Below, piece by piece: positions 11,649 through 22,926 of a DNA stretch of 64,000 nt; position 1 is the stretch's first letter, and the number at the start of each line of letters is the position of its first letter. This DNA comes from Pyropia haitanensis (Eukaryota; Rhodophyta; Bangiophyceae; Bangiales; Bangiaceae). The notes under the pieces are model-generated. The model saw only the letters and a program-made list of their open reading frames with translations. It was not told where the DNA came from and ran no database searches. The stretch covers positions 6,898,559-6,962,558 of the forward strand of contig SDUX01000004.1 of the NCBI GenBank assembly GCA_008729055.1, in the 5' to 3' direction. The position numbers and the translations under genes are program-made.

Positions 11649-12626
11649 AGCGTCCGCCGCCCCCCCCTCCCCCTCCCCCCCCCCGCCGCCCTCGCTGGTG
11701 CCCAGCCGCGCCCACCACGGCCAGCCATCCGTCGCGTCGCCGCCCTCCCCCGCCACCGCCGCAGCACCCAGCAGCAGCCGCAGCACCCCCCGCCGGGCGG
11801 CGGCGTCGCCCACCCCCAGCCGCGGCGCGTGGGCGGCGGCCAGGAAGGGCGACGCCGCCGCCGCCGCCACCGCCGTGGACCCCGGCGGCACCCCCCCTCT
11901 ACTACCCCTGAGGGGTGACGACGAGCCACCGGCCTCTGCCGTGGCCGCCGCCGCCGCGGCCGCCGCGGCCGCCGCGGCCGCCGCGTCGTCCGCGTCGCCC
12001 GCGGCGAGGACCGCGAGCAGCAGTGCCACGACCAGCCGCGCACCCCCCCCCGCCGCCACGTCGGTCAGCGCGCCAAGGTCGACGCCCGGCCGGGCGGCGA
12101 GCAGCGCCGCCAGCGCCGCGCGGGCGCCCACGCTGTCATCCGCCGCCGCGGACGGCGCCGCAAACGCCGGGCGCCCGTCCACCGCGGCCAGCCACCGCAC
12201 GTGGTGCAGGTAGACGTCTGCGGGGGGGGTGCCGTCGGCGGGTGGCGGCGGCAGCGTGCCGCCATCGTCATCGGCGGCGGCGCCGTCTGTCCCCGCCGCG
12301 GCGGCGCCGGTGTGGCGCAACAGCAGCGGCAAGAGGGCGGTGCGGAGGTACTCGGCGACCGCCGTCACGGCGGCGCGGCGGCGGTCCGCGTCGGCGGCGC
12401 CGCCCGCCGCCGCCGCCGCCGCCGCCGCCGCCATGGCCCCGGGTCGCCCGCGCTCGCGGGAGCCGCCGCCGCCGCCGCGGCGGCCGGCCGCCGCCGCCGC
12501 CGCGCCGCGCAGCAGCCGCAGCGCGCAGTCGTGCTCGCCGACGCTGCGGTAAAACGCGACGAGGCAGCGGCGGCGCTCGGCGGGCGGGAGCGCCAGCGGC
12601 ACCGCCACGCCGCCGTAGCGGGTGAT

Positions 12627-12663
<37 letters not shown>

Positions 12664-14323
12664 CGTCCCCACCGCCGCCGCCACCGCCGCGGCCGCCGCC
12701 CCCATCGGCGGCGGCGGCGGTGGCGCCGTCCAGGCCAGCCGGCAGCAGCACCGCCTCGGCGTCGGCACGCGACACGGCGTGGCGGCGGCCGCGGCGGGTG
12801 TCGAGGAGGTCCACGACGCGCCCCCCCCCCCCGTCGGCCACCGCCAGCGCGTGCAGCAGCCGCCCGTCCACCGCCGGGTCACCCACCGCGCACCCGCGGC
12901 GGACGCGGTAGGCGGCGTCGGCCCAGAGCGCCGCGACGCCCACCGTCGACGCCCACGTTGCCGCCGCGTGCGCGTCACGGACGTCGAGCACCCAGCCGAG
13001 GCGCTGGAGCGTCGCCTTGTCCCCGTTGCGTGGGGCGCGGGCGCCCCCCCCGCCCGCACCCCCCCCGCCCCCACTGTCACTGTCACTCTCCGTCGCGTCG
13101 GCCGCTCCAGCCGCCGCCGCCCGCCGCGCCCGCCGCGACCGCCGCCGCGCCCGCCGCCGCCGCGCGGCGCCGTCGGCGCCGAGCGCCACGACCGCGAGCA
13201 GGTGCTCCACCGCGGCGGCGTGGCGGCCACCCCGCAGCGCGGTGACCGCCGCGCCCGCGTGCAGCCGCGAGCGGGTGGCGAGCGCCGAGCGGGGCGCGAG
13301 CGCCAGCGCCAGCGCCGCGTCGCCCGCCGCCTCGGCCGCCGCGACGGCGGCGGCGAGCGGGGTGCCCCGGTACAGGATGCCGAGGCGGCCGTGGTGGGCC
13401 ACCACCGCCAGGGGGACGCCGAGGGGGGTCGCGCGTGGGGGGGGGGGCGCGGCCGCTGCGGGCGGTGCCGCCGGTCGACGAGGCTGCCCGTCACGGCAGC
13501 GCCGCCACCACCCCCGCCGCCACCGCCGCCGCCGCCGACGCTGCCGCTGCCGCCGCCGCTGCTGCCGAGGGTACCCCGCGGCCGCCGCGGCGGCGGCGCG
13601 CCGCCGGCGGCGGGCGTGGCAAAAGCGGCGAGCGCGGCGAGCTCGTCCGCGCTGTCGTCGGCGCGCGGCGACGGCGGGGCGGCGCCCCAGCCCGCCCCCG
13701 CCGCCGGCCGGCCCGTCGGCGTCACAGGCGCGTCGTCGGCACCCCCCGCGGCGCCCCACACGCCCGCCCCCGCCGCCGCGGCGGCGGCGCCATCGTCCGC
13801 GTCGGCATCCACGTCCTCGCCGTCACTGCCGAGCAGGCACCCCGCCGTCGACACGCGGGGCACCACCGCGAGGCTGTAGCCCGCCGCGGCGGGCGCGCCA
13901 CGATCCGCCGCGGCCGAGCCGACGGCACCCAGCGGGAGCGCCTGCAGCGCAACGCCGCGGCCAACGACCGACGGAAAGACGTACACCACCGACGGACCCC
14001 CACCGGCGGCGGCGGCGGCGGCGGCGGCCGCCGCCGCCGCGTCCCCCCCCCCACCGGCCGCCGCATCCCCGCCACCGCCCGCCGCGTCGCCGCCGCCGCC
14101 GTCGGCAGGGACCACCAGGCGCCGGCCCAGCACGAGCAGCAGGGACCCCACCGCGGCCGCCGCGGCGGGCGGTACGGGCACGACGCCGCCCCCGCCCCCC
14201 CCATCCGCAAACTCCCCAATCCCATCGTCGGCGGGGGAGGCGGCGGGGCGTCCCCGCCCTCCCGCCTTTCCGCCCCCCCCCTCCCGCCGTGCGCCGCCGC
14301 CGCCCCTGGCAGCGTCCGACGCA

Positions 14324-14358
<35 letters not shown>

Positions 14359-15839
14359 CGCTCCCCCCCCCGCCCCCCCCGCCCCCCCCGCAACGGCCGA
14401 CAGCGGCCCCGGCGGGAGGGCGGCGAGGTCGGTCAGCCCGCCCGCCACCGACACGGACCGGCGGGTCAGGGACGGCCCGGCACCGCCCCCCCCCCCCCCC
14501 CCCCCCCAGTGGCCACCGCCGCCGCGGCGGCCGCCGCCACGGCAACGACATCGTAGCTCTCCGCCGCGACGGCCGCGCCAAACGACGTGACCACCCGCGA
14601 CGGCCCCGCGGGGTCCCCCCCCCCCGCCCCCCCCCCCACGTCCGCCACCGACGCGGTACTCGTGCTCCCACGGGAGCCGCGACCGCCACCCGCGGCCGCG
14701 GCGGCGCCACCCCCCGGCGGCGGCAGCAGCAGCCAGCGGTCTTCCGGCAGCGCCACCGCACGTGCCCCCCCCCCCGGCGGTGCCAGCCGCCGCGGCGGCG
14801 GCGGCGGCGGCGGGGAGCGCCCCGCCCCAAACAGCCCCGACACCATGGAGAGCGCGCCAAACACGCGCGACGCCGACGACGCGCGGCCGAGCGCCGCGGC
14901 CGACGCGCGCACGTCGAGCGCCGACGTGTGGCGGTCACCGCCGGCGGCGGCGCCCCCTCCGACCCCCCCCCCCCCCCCCCCACCCCCACCACCACCGCCA
15001 CCACCACCGCCACCGCCGCCACCACCGTGGTGGCGGTGGTGCTGCTGGTGACGCCGGGAGCGGGCGGCGGCGATCCCCGCGCCCCCCCCCCCCGCCCCCC
15101 CCCACCCCCCCCCTCCGCGCCTGGCGGCTCGACGGGCAGCCGCGCCGCGACGGCCAGCTGCCCCTGCGCGCTGATACGCACCAGGTGGTGGCCGCCGCCC
15201 GCGGTGACCGCCACCGTCCGCCCGCCGCGGCCACCAAACGCGAGCGCCGCGACGGGGGCGGGCACCTCCACCGCCCCACGCGCCGCCCAGCCCGGGGGGG
15301 ACAGCTCGAGGAGGGACACGCGGCCGCCCGACGCGCCGCCAACGACGGCGAGGCGCACCAGGGGGGAATCCCACGGGGGGGGGAGGGGGGGGGGAGGGCG
15401 GAGGGGAGGGCGGACCGCCGCCATAGCCCCAGGGGGGGGGGGAGGACGCCGCGGCCGACCCCGCCGCCGCCGCCGCCGCCGCCGCCGCGGCGGCGGCCGC
15501 CACCTCGGCCGCCGCCGCGTCGGCGCGCAGCGCCGCGGCGGCGGCGACCGCGTCGTCCCCCCCCACCACCACCGCCACCATCCGCCGCGCGTCGGCCGTC
15601 GCGGCGGCGACGGCGGCGGCCCAGGCCCCCCCTCGGGCGTCAACGACGCGGGCGTGCGCCGTGGCGCGCCGGGGGGGGAAGCCGCAGCGTGTAGGCCACC
15701 ACGCCAGCGCCGGGCGCGAGCACCAGCAGCCGCGTCGGGCCGACAAACGCGAGCGACGGCAGCGGCGGCGGGCCCGCGGCCGCGGCGGTGCTGCCGGTGG
15801 GGGTGGGGGGGGGGGGTGCGGCCGCGACGGGGGGGGGCG

Positions 15840-15878
<39 letters not shown>

Positions 15879-16488
15879 CAATGGCGGCAGCCGCCCGCCG
15901 CTGCCGCCACCACCGCCGCCGCCCGCCGCGCCACCGCCACCACCGACGCTGCCGCCGCCGCCGTCGCCGCCGCCGCCGCCGCCGCCAGGGGTGCCCGGCG
16001 GCAGCGGCGGTGGCAGCGGCAGGTCCGCCTCGACGACCCACCCCCCACCGGCGGTAGCGGCGGGCCGCCCGTCGCCGCCGTCGCTCCCACCGTCGCCGTC
16101 CGAGGCGCTCCCGCCCCCCCCGCCGCTGCTATCACTGTCGCTGCCAGCGCTGCTGCCGCCAGCGCTGCTGCCGCCGCTGCCGCTGCTACTCCCGCTGCCG
16201 CTGCCGCTGTGGCGGCGGCCGCCACGTGGGGCGGGAGGCTCACGGAGCAGCAGCAGGCGGTGTCCCCCCACGGGGACCGCCACCACCCGCAGCGGCGGCG
16301 GCGGCGGCGGCGCACCCCCAACGCCACCGGCGGGGCCGTCCGCGGCGGGCGGCGCGGGCGCCACCGCCAACGCTGGCGATAAGAGGTAGGGGGGGGGCGG
16401 GGGGGAGCCCGCCGCCGCTGCGGGCGCGCCCCGGGGGGGGCCACCGCCCACGGGCCGCGGAGGCGCAGCAGGGGGGGATGGCCGCCAT
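10272..16488 (-). CDS. VPS39/TGFBRAP1-like HOPS/CORVET tethering subunit (multiple frameshifts)
   Basis: This is a very large minus-strand gene of about 2,070 codons, read as one protein across several phase changes. Each change falls in a G or C run (near 16435, 15800, 15440, 14955, 14485, 13440, 12640 and 11415). The N-terminal half looks like a beta-propeller/citron-homology region: PLPSLAFVGPTRLLVLAPG, LVRLAVVGG, VAALAFGGRGGRTVAVTAGG, VGSLLLVLGRRLVVP. The middle is alpha-solenoid-like, with CLVAFYRSVGEHDCALRLL and YLRTALLPLLLRHTG. The C-terminus has CGGCGRRLGGGAFVALPG then HLPCW, matching the Vps39 domain-2 zinc finger. Such proteins tether endosomes and vacuoles before SNARE fusion. Long Gly/Ala tracts inflate the size to about twice that of a usual family member. 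The ATG at 16488 is the best start seen but uncertain. The stop at 10272 assumes one G-run correction. Confidence 0.65.
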
Positions 16489-18585
16489 GGTCGCGCCGCG
16501 TGGAGGCGGAGCGGGGGGGGGGACACGGCCGCGTCGCGGACAAGGGGGAGGGACACCAGAGGATGATAGCAAGGGGGGGGGGGGTCGAAACCGCCGAGGG
16601 GGGGGGGGCGGCTGCAGCCGCGGGGGAGGGCGAGGCGGCTACAGCCGCGGGGGGGGGGGGGGGGCTCTAGCTATGGGGGAGGGAGGGGGGCGTGGAGGCG
16701 CGGGAGGGAGAGGCCGAGGGGCGGTCCACGGCCAAGGCGCACACAAGCGCTCCATGACTGACCTGACCAAGTACACATGAACCTCTTAGAATTCAAGCCA
16801 ACACATATGTCTCGATAGAACGAGTACGCCTCCAGAAATCAAGTAGGCATCGAAGGACAGAGAGTGAGTCGGCTGCCTGGGGCCAAGAAAGCCAGACGTC
16901 GAGTACCACACCGTACGCTCACATCGTCGACGGGCTGCTCGCAAAACGGTTCGGGAAGCTGATGCTACTGCTATGGACCGAATGGTTGGGCTACGACGGC
17001 CACGTCCCTGCCTGCGAGTTGGCCGCGAGGCGCACGTGCTCGTCGAGTACGACCCACGGCTGCTGCAGAGCACAGCGAGACGACCGTCTGAGCCCTCGCT
17101 GCTCTGATCGGAGCTCGCTCTCGGCGCGTGCACTGCGTGTGTATGACTACTGCCGCGGCGCATCCGCTGCGGTGGCGGGACGGCGCGGCCGTGACGGCCG
17201 AGTCCACTCGCGCATTCCACGATATGGTCGTTGTCCAGAGGGGCGTACCTCGACCTGCCGACACGATGCGGCAGACGGGCCGGTCAAGCGGCCCATTTAA
17301 GTACCGGGGGTGTGGCGGACAGATGGGGAGAGGAGGGGTCGGACGGGCAGGCACGGACGCTCCGCGCAGGCTCTTGGACGGCCACGGCACTTCGTGTTGG
17401 GGACAGCAGGTGGGGGGGAGGGGGCACAGACACTATGGCCGTGTTCAGTGTATTGAAACGGACGCGAAAGACACTCTTCATCGCAGGGGAAGCCCACCAC
17501 CGCCGACAGTACGGACGCGGGTGGCAACGGCAGGCGGGGAGACCCCACTTTGCCCCAAACGAACCTTATCGCGACAGCGGGCGGCGCGACGCCGCGGCGA
17601 CAGCGATTGGCGCCTCCGTGCTGGCCTCGGGAGGGGGGGGCGCGGCACCGATCGGGCTGCCCCGCCCCCGCTTCCCCGCGAGGTAACAATCTATGACGTG
17701 GCGGCGCGACCTGACATGACACTACATCGTTGGACAGGGCCCCCCCTCCGCCCTCCATTGGCCCGTGCCGCGTCACCACGACACGCAACCACGCACAGAC
17801 ACAGCAGAATTCAGGCGTTTTCGTTCCCAGTTCGTCCTCCCAGGAAACACTTGCATTAGGGAGATATTACGGGGCTGTATTAGAAGGTTTTAGCCTAGGA
17901 CAACGCTGCCCAGAAGCCTCAGGCCCACTCCGGTCAAGTACTGCGCTATCCGGCCATGACCCCGCTTTTCGGGAAATGTTTCCCCCCGAGCAGGAAGTCG
18001 GGACCTCGGTTCCGCCGAGCGCACTCTTGCCCAAGAGGAACGTGGTTCCTCGAGCTCGGGAAACACGCCCGGGAACAGGGTTGAGGGTGATAATTATAGT
18101 ACTATCATTATAGCCATGATTTCACTGAAATCATCGAAGTCATGGGAGGCGTATCCATAATTATGAACGAGATCGCCACGTGTCTCGATCTCCGAGATTA
18201 GATTGGACACCCGATCGCAGGACAGCATGTGACAGCACGGGAGTGAAGCTTGGCGCGCCGTACGGGCGCACGTAAGGCCGTGTGCGGCGGCAGATGGAAT
18301 CCGTCTGCAGACGCGGCAAGCTGCGGGAGGATCCCCTAGCCTCAACCACGACAGCGGCCGCCGCCGCCGCTGCACTGCTCAGCCGCGACATCCGCCTGAC
18401 GCGCGCTGCGCCGGCAGCGATTTATTTGACTGCTGAGTTGAGATACGAGTGGCCCGTTCCAGCACGTCCTCTTCGCGATCATCCCCAGCACTTTCATTGT
18501 TTCACACGTCTTCCTCTCCACTTCCCTCCCTACCACTGCCCTCCCGCTCTTTGTCTCCCACGTCCTCTGACTCATCTGCGACCTC
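16489..18585. other. Intergenic, repeat-prone
   Basis: The first 250 bases are G-rich and simple. From about 16750 the composition becomes more balanced, unlike flanking genes, which is typical of transposon-derived DNA. No intact gene is seen. A hairpin at 18117-18133 and a copy of GATAATTATAGT at 18089 mark the left side of the hAT remnant. Confidence 0.5.
18089..18133. repeat. AT-rich motif plus perfect hairpin, left of hAT remnant
   Basis: GATAATTATAGT (18089-18100) is followed by the perfect palindrome TGATTTCACTGAAATCA (18117-18133, single-base centre). The same two elements recur at 18881-18922 in a rearranged form. The pair may be sub-terminal repeats of the remnant transposon. Confidence 0.6.
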
Positions 18586-18852
18586 CTACAGTTCGGCATT
18601 CTGCAACCCGAGCTCCGAGGAGCCACGGGCAGGCATGTCCACGTGATCTGGTAGCACGCGCGAGTTGAAGCTAATGTAGAGCAGCTTGTGGAGGGTGGTG
18701 TACGACAGTTCCGTGCGCAACTTGCTCTGGATATTGGCTGCGTTGGAGAACGACCTCTCTCCGGCCGCGCGTGGCGGTGCTTGCCGCTGCTTGGTCTCGA
18801 TAACACTGGGTGCTTCGAACTGGGGGCTATATCTACACGTGGCAGCATTCAT
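18586..18852 (-). mobile_element. hAT-family transposase C-terminal fragment
   Basis: The 88-codon frame contains ERSFSNAANIQSKLRTELSY followed by LHKLLYISFNSR. This pattern matches the hAT transposase dimerisation domain (E-R-x-F-S-x-A-x-N-I...L, then a KLLF-type helix). The rest of the transposase (RNase-H-like core and BED finger) is not visible on either side, so this is a remnant, not an active element. GATAATTATAGT and AGTGAAATCA hairpin elements lie on both sides, at 18089-18133 and 18881-18922. The surrounding DNA is less GC-rich than the host genes. Confidence 0.7.
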
Positions 18853-18880
18853 GGTTTCTATGAATATAAACTGAACGAAC

Positions 18881-18922
18881 GATAATTATAGTGAAATCAA
18901 AGCTTCCGAGCATGATTTCACT
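18881..18922. repeat. AT-rich motif plus inverted repeat, right of hAT remnant
   Basis: GATAATTATAGT (18881-18892) overlaps a perfect 10-bp inverted repeat, AGTGAAATCA and TGATTTCACT, around a 13-base loop (18890-18922). It echoes the hairpin at 18117-18133. Confidence 0.6.
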
Positions 18923-19230
18923 GAACTCTTGGTACCCTGCCTGCCACCCTCCCACGCTGCGATCCCTGTGGGCGCGAATTTGATTCGGTGGTACGATTCG
19001 AAAGCCACTTGCGAGGCAAGGCGCACCACCGCCAGCTGGCGCGCGGCACCGATTGACACCCCCATTGATGTACCGCGAGAGCCCGATTTTTTTCCTTTGA
19101 TGCCCCCCCCGCGTGAGAATCCGACGCGACCAACTCGGGCCCGAGCGCGGACGCGGTCCGAAAATCCGATTGCGCGCCCACGTACGATTTGCTTGTAAAT
19201 AGTTTTAGCGAAATAGTGTTCCACGACGCG

Positions 19231-20446
19231 GCGGCCACGACACGTGGCAACCCTAAGACTCGCGCACCCCCGACGACCCGTGCACCCCCGACGACCCGCG
19301 ACGCTGGTACAGCGCGCGGGGCGTCGGCACGCGGCAGTCCGTCGGTACGCGGCCCCGTGCGAGGGCGTCACCACCTGGGGGCACTCGGCCCCCCGGCGGG
19401 CGCCTTCTCTACCTCCACTCAGGCGGCCCCCCCGCACCTATCCTTGCTGGGGCGGACCGTCCCCAAGCCCCTGCCCTCGGGCGAGGGCAAGGGCCCTGCC
19501 ACGGCGGACACGACGGCCCGGACGAACTGGCGCCTGCTGCTGCCCCTGCCGGAACCGGCGCGCCGTTTCATCGCGCCGCCACCACCGCTGATTGGGCATA
19601 TCAAGCCGACCACCACGCGGGCGGTGGAACAGCGCGAGCAGCGCCGGATCGCCAAGACCCGCCGCATCCCATACGAACGCAGCGGGTTCCACGAATCACA
19701 CCGAAAGAATATTCCCCGGACACAGCCATTGCGTTTGCTGTCACGGATTTTTTCTTTTTGGTCAACCGAGTGTTGAATCCCAGTGAGTTCCAAATCAGGT
19801 TCGGAATATTCTTCCTTGGCGGTCACCGCCGCGTCGGCGTCCTCCGGCGCGACAGCGCGCGACACGGCGGGCACGACACGTGGCAACCCTAAGACCCGCG
19901 CACCCCCGGCGACCCGCGCACCCCCGACGACCCGCGACGCTGGTACAGCGCGCGGGGCGTCGGCACGCGGCAGTCCGTCGGTACGCGGCCCCGTGCGAGG
20001 GCGTCACCACCTGGGGGCACTCGGCCCCCCGGCGGGCGCCTTCTCTACCTCCACTCAGGCGGCCCCCCCGCACCTATCCTTGCTGGGGCGGACCGTCCCC
20101 AAGCCCCTGCCCTCGGGCGAGGGCAAGGGCCCTGCCACGGCGGACACGACGGCCCGGACGAACTGGCGCCTGCTGCTGCCCCTGCCGGAACCGGCGCGCC
20201 GTTTCATCGCGCCGCCACCACCGCTGATTGGGCATATCAAGCCGACCACCACGCGGGCGGTGGAACAGCGCGAGCAACGCCGGATCGCCAAGACCCGCCG
20301 CATCCCATACGAACGCAGCGGGTTCCACGAATCACACCGAAAGAATACTCCCCTGACACAGCCATTGCGTTTGCTGTCGCGGATTTTTTCTTTTTGGTCA
20401 ACCGATTGTTGAATCCCAGTGAGTTCCGAATCAGGTTCGGAATAGA
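19231..20446 (+). repeat. 636-bp tandem repeat, about two units
   Basis: Two nearly identical units have a period of exactly 636 (for example CACGACACGTGG at 19236 and 19872). Each unit equals one 167-bp satellite monomer, inverted relative to the array at 62.8-64 kb, plus a 469-bp GC-rich block (for example about 19852-20320). The block is flanked by CTCCGGCGC and GGGTTCCACG, which are adjacent in plain satellite monomers, so the block interrupts the monomer. The period is a multiple of three, so long open frames run through the array; I do not regard them as genes. The right edge is a truncated monomer at 20446. Confidence 0.85.
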
Positions 20447-20576
20447 AGGGGCGCGCCAAGGAGCAGGCGGGAGGGCGGGCGGAGGGGCACAGGGGTGGGC
20501 GGGCAAGGGAGAAGCTGGTGGGCGAGCGGGCGAGCGGGCGGGCGGGCGCACGCATGCCAACCCCAAACAGTGAAAT

Positions 20577-21010
20577 GGCTACGGACCATTTTTTGGTGCG
20601 TGCTGGACTTACGATTGAAGTCAGGTGCGTCAACACCGCTGCGGAGCGCGAGACGATTTCGACGTTGTGCCTTTGTCGTCCAACTGCCAAAACAATGAAA
20701 TTTCCGTGCGCTAATCATGGCTCGGTGCCACTGATGCAAAAACTACTATCACTGTCGCAGTTACTTTTTGACATTTGATGTGCTCGAACTGGCTACAGAT
20801 CACTTTTTGGTGGGTGCTGGACTGACAATTGAAATCAGGTGCGGCAACACCGCTGCGGAGAGCCAGACACGTTCGATGTAAAACTTTTATCGTCCAACAG
20901 ACCAAACAATGAAGTGTCCATGTGCTCTCTATGGCCCAGTGCCACTGATGCAAAGAATACTATCACTGTCTTTGGGAAACGTTTTGATGTTTGATGTGTC
21001 TGAAATAGTT
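20577..21010. repeat. 214-bp tandem repeat, two diverged copies
   Basis: GGCTACGGACC at 20577 and GGCTACAGATC at 20791 start two copies 214 bases apart. They share GTGCTGGACT, CAACACCGCTGCGGAG and GTGCCACTGATGCAAA. Divergence is around a fifth of positions by eye. Both copies stay open on the minus strand in the same register (frames starting MHQWH), but no family is recognised. Composition is AT-rich relative to host genes, suggesting a decayed element. Confidence 0.8.
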
Positions 21011-21952
21011 TCAGATTCTCGCGTGTGCCACGTGGTGGTCATTCCTATCAAATTGACTGAATATAAAATCGCTTCCATTTTTGTTGGTTATGTAACCGGC
21101 CGGAGCGCCGCGTCACCAGCTTCGCTGGGATGGCCCCCCGCCCCAACGGCGGATGGACCGTCTGCACCCCCCATCCCGCCCCATTCCGCTGACACACCTC
21201 CCCACACCCACCGCGCCGTCGTGCGAGGAGCAGGGCGGCTCCCCCCTCCCGGCAGGGTCGTGGGGGTCAGTTTGGGGGAGGCGGTGTCTGCAGCGACGCC
21301 GCCCGCCACCCCTCGCCCGCCACACCTGCCTGCCACGCCGGTGCCCGCTGCGCCGCCACCGGAGTGGCCCGCTGGAGGGGCCCCCGCCGTCCTCTCCCCC
21401 GCTTCGCCCACCTGGTTGCCCCTTGCCGCCGCCCCGCCCATCCCCCCTCCCGTCTTGCTGCCCACCCCGCTCCTGACCCCCCGCCGCACGGTGCCACGGG
21501 GGAGAGCGCGCGGGCGGCAGCGACGGCGGCGGGGGGCGGTGCCCCCACCCCCCCCCTTGGCTCATCCCTGCCGCGTGTGGCGGCGTCCGTCATCCCTCGT
21601 TCTCCCCCGCCCCTCGCCCGTTGCCGCCTCCCCGCTCCCCTTTTTTGGCTCGGTCGCCCGCTCCACTCGTTGGCTCTAGCGCCCGCTCCTCCCTTGGCCG
21701 CTGTCGCCCAATCCATCCCACCGCCTTGCCCGCCGCCATCTTGGCGGGGTGACCTGGCTCTATCGGCGGCCCGCCGCGGGCGCTCCTCCATTTTCACCGG
21801 CGCCGTGGGTGCTGATGCGGGGGCTCCCCCGCCCGGGCCCCCCCCACCTACCTCCGTCGGTCCGCCCCGGCGGGCGCCCGCCGCGGCCGCCGCCACCGCG
21901 GCCACCTTAGCCGCCGCTGGCAGGCCGGCCGGCCGGCCGGCTGGCCGCGCCC
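21011..21952. other. Intergenic, upstream of RING gene
   Basis: The AT-richer left end passes into GC-rich DNA at about 21095. Open frames have only Pro/Ala/Arg-rich content. It probably includes the RING gene promoter and leader. Confidence 0.45.
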
Positions 21953-22877
21953 ATGGTGCTACCACCGCCCGTGGCGGCGGCCACCGGCGGGGAGTCGACG
22001 CCGCCGCCCGGCGCGGGCGGGCCGCTCCCACCGGCGGCGGCGGGGGTGCCCCCTCTCGCGGGCGCCGCGGACGCTGTCGGTGGCGGCGCCGATGGCGGCG
22101 GCGCCGCCGCCGCCGCCGCGCCCGTCTCCACTGCTTCCCCGTCGGCGGCGGTGGCGTCGGCGGTCGCGGCCGCACCGCCGCCGCCGCCACTACCCCCGTG
22201 GACGGTCGGGGGGGCCGATGGCGGTGCATCGCGGGCGGCGGCGGCCCCTCCCGGCGCGGCGGCCGCGGCAGGCACGCCCACCGCGGCAGCCGGCGGGCCC
22301 GCCGCGCTGGCGGCGGCTGGTCGTCACCCTCCACGCTTGTGGCGGCTGCGGGCGCCTTCTGTCCTCTATCGTCGCGTCGGTGGTGATGATGATGGCGGCG
22401 GCAGCGGCGGCAGCGGCGGCAGCGACGGCGGCGCAGGGGGTGGCGGGCGCCTTCCCCCTGGTTCCTCCTCTGCCGGCCGCCTACCCGTCACGGCGCTGCC
22501 GCCGCGGCGGGGCGCCGTCGCTGCCGCCGCGGCGGTGCGCAGCGCGCAGGCGCGGGCGGCGGTGACGCGCGCGGCGCGGGGGATTGTGGATGGGCCCACC
22601 GCCGCCGCCGCGGCGGCACCCGCGGCGGCGGCGGCGGCCCCGGCGGCGGCACCGGCGGCGGCGGCGGCACCCGCGGTTGTGGCACCCGCGGCGGCAACAG
22701 CAGCGGTGGCAGCTGCGCCAGGGGTGTCAGCAGCGTCGACGACCGCTGCGTTGCGGCGCGGGCCGGCGTCGGGCGGTAGCGGTAGCGGTGGCGGTGGCGG
22801 TGGTGGTGGTGGTGGCGGTGGCGGTGGTGGTGGTGGTGGCGGTGGCGGTGGTGGTGGTGGTGGCGACGGCGGCGGCA

Positions 22878-22926
<49 letters not shown>

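Noticed and set aside
8628..11918. Very long plus-strand open frame of over 1,000 codons
   Set aside because: It is mostly Pro/Arg/Ala from GC-rich DNA antisense to the VPS39-like gene. Only its part at 9049-9303 corresponds to a real exon (mL53).
16554..16556. Start of the VPS39-like gene at 16556
   Set aside because: The codon is GTG. The ATG at 16488 is preferred, though still uncertain.
19189..20412. Repeated roughly 200-codon frames in the 636-bp repeats as a gene family
   Set aside because: The period is a multiple of three and the DNA is GC-rich, so frames remain open on both strands. No domain is visible, and part of the frame is satellite DNA.
22335..22365. Plus-strand CGGCG-type Cys pair resembling a zinc ribbon upstream of the RING gene
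   Set aside because: It lies in a different frame from the RING protein, has no second Cys pair, and is expected by chance in CGG-rich DNA.
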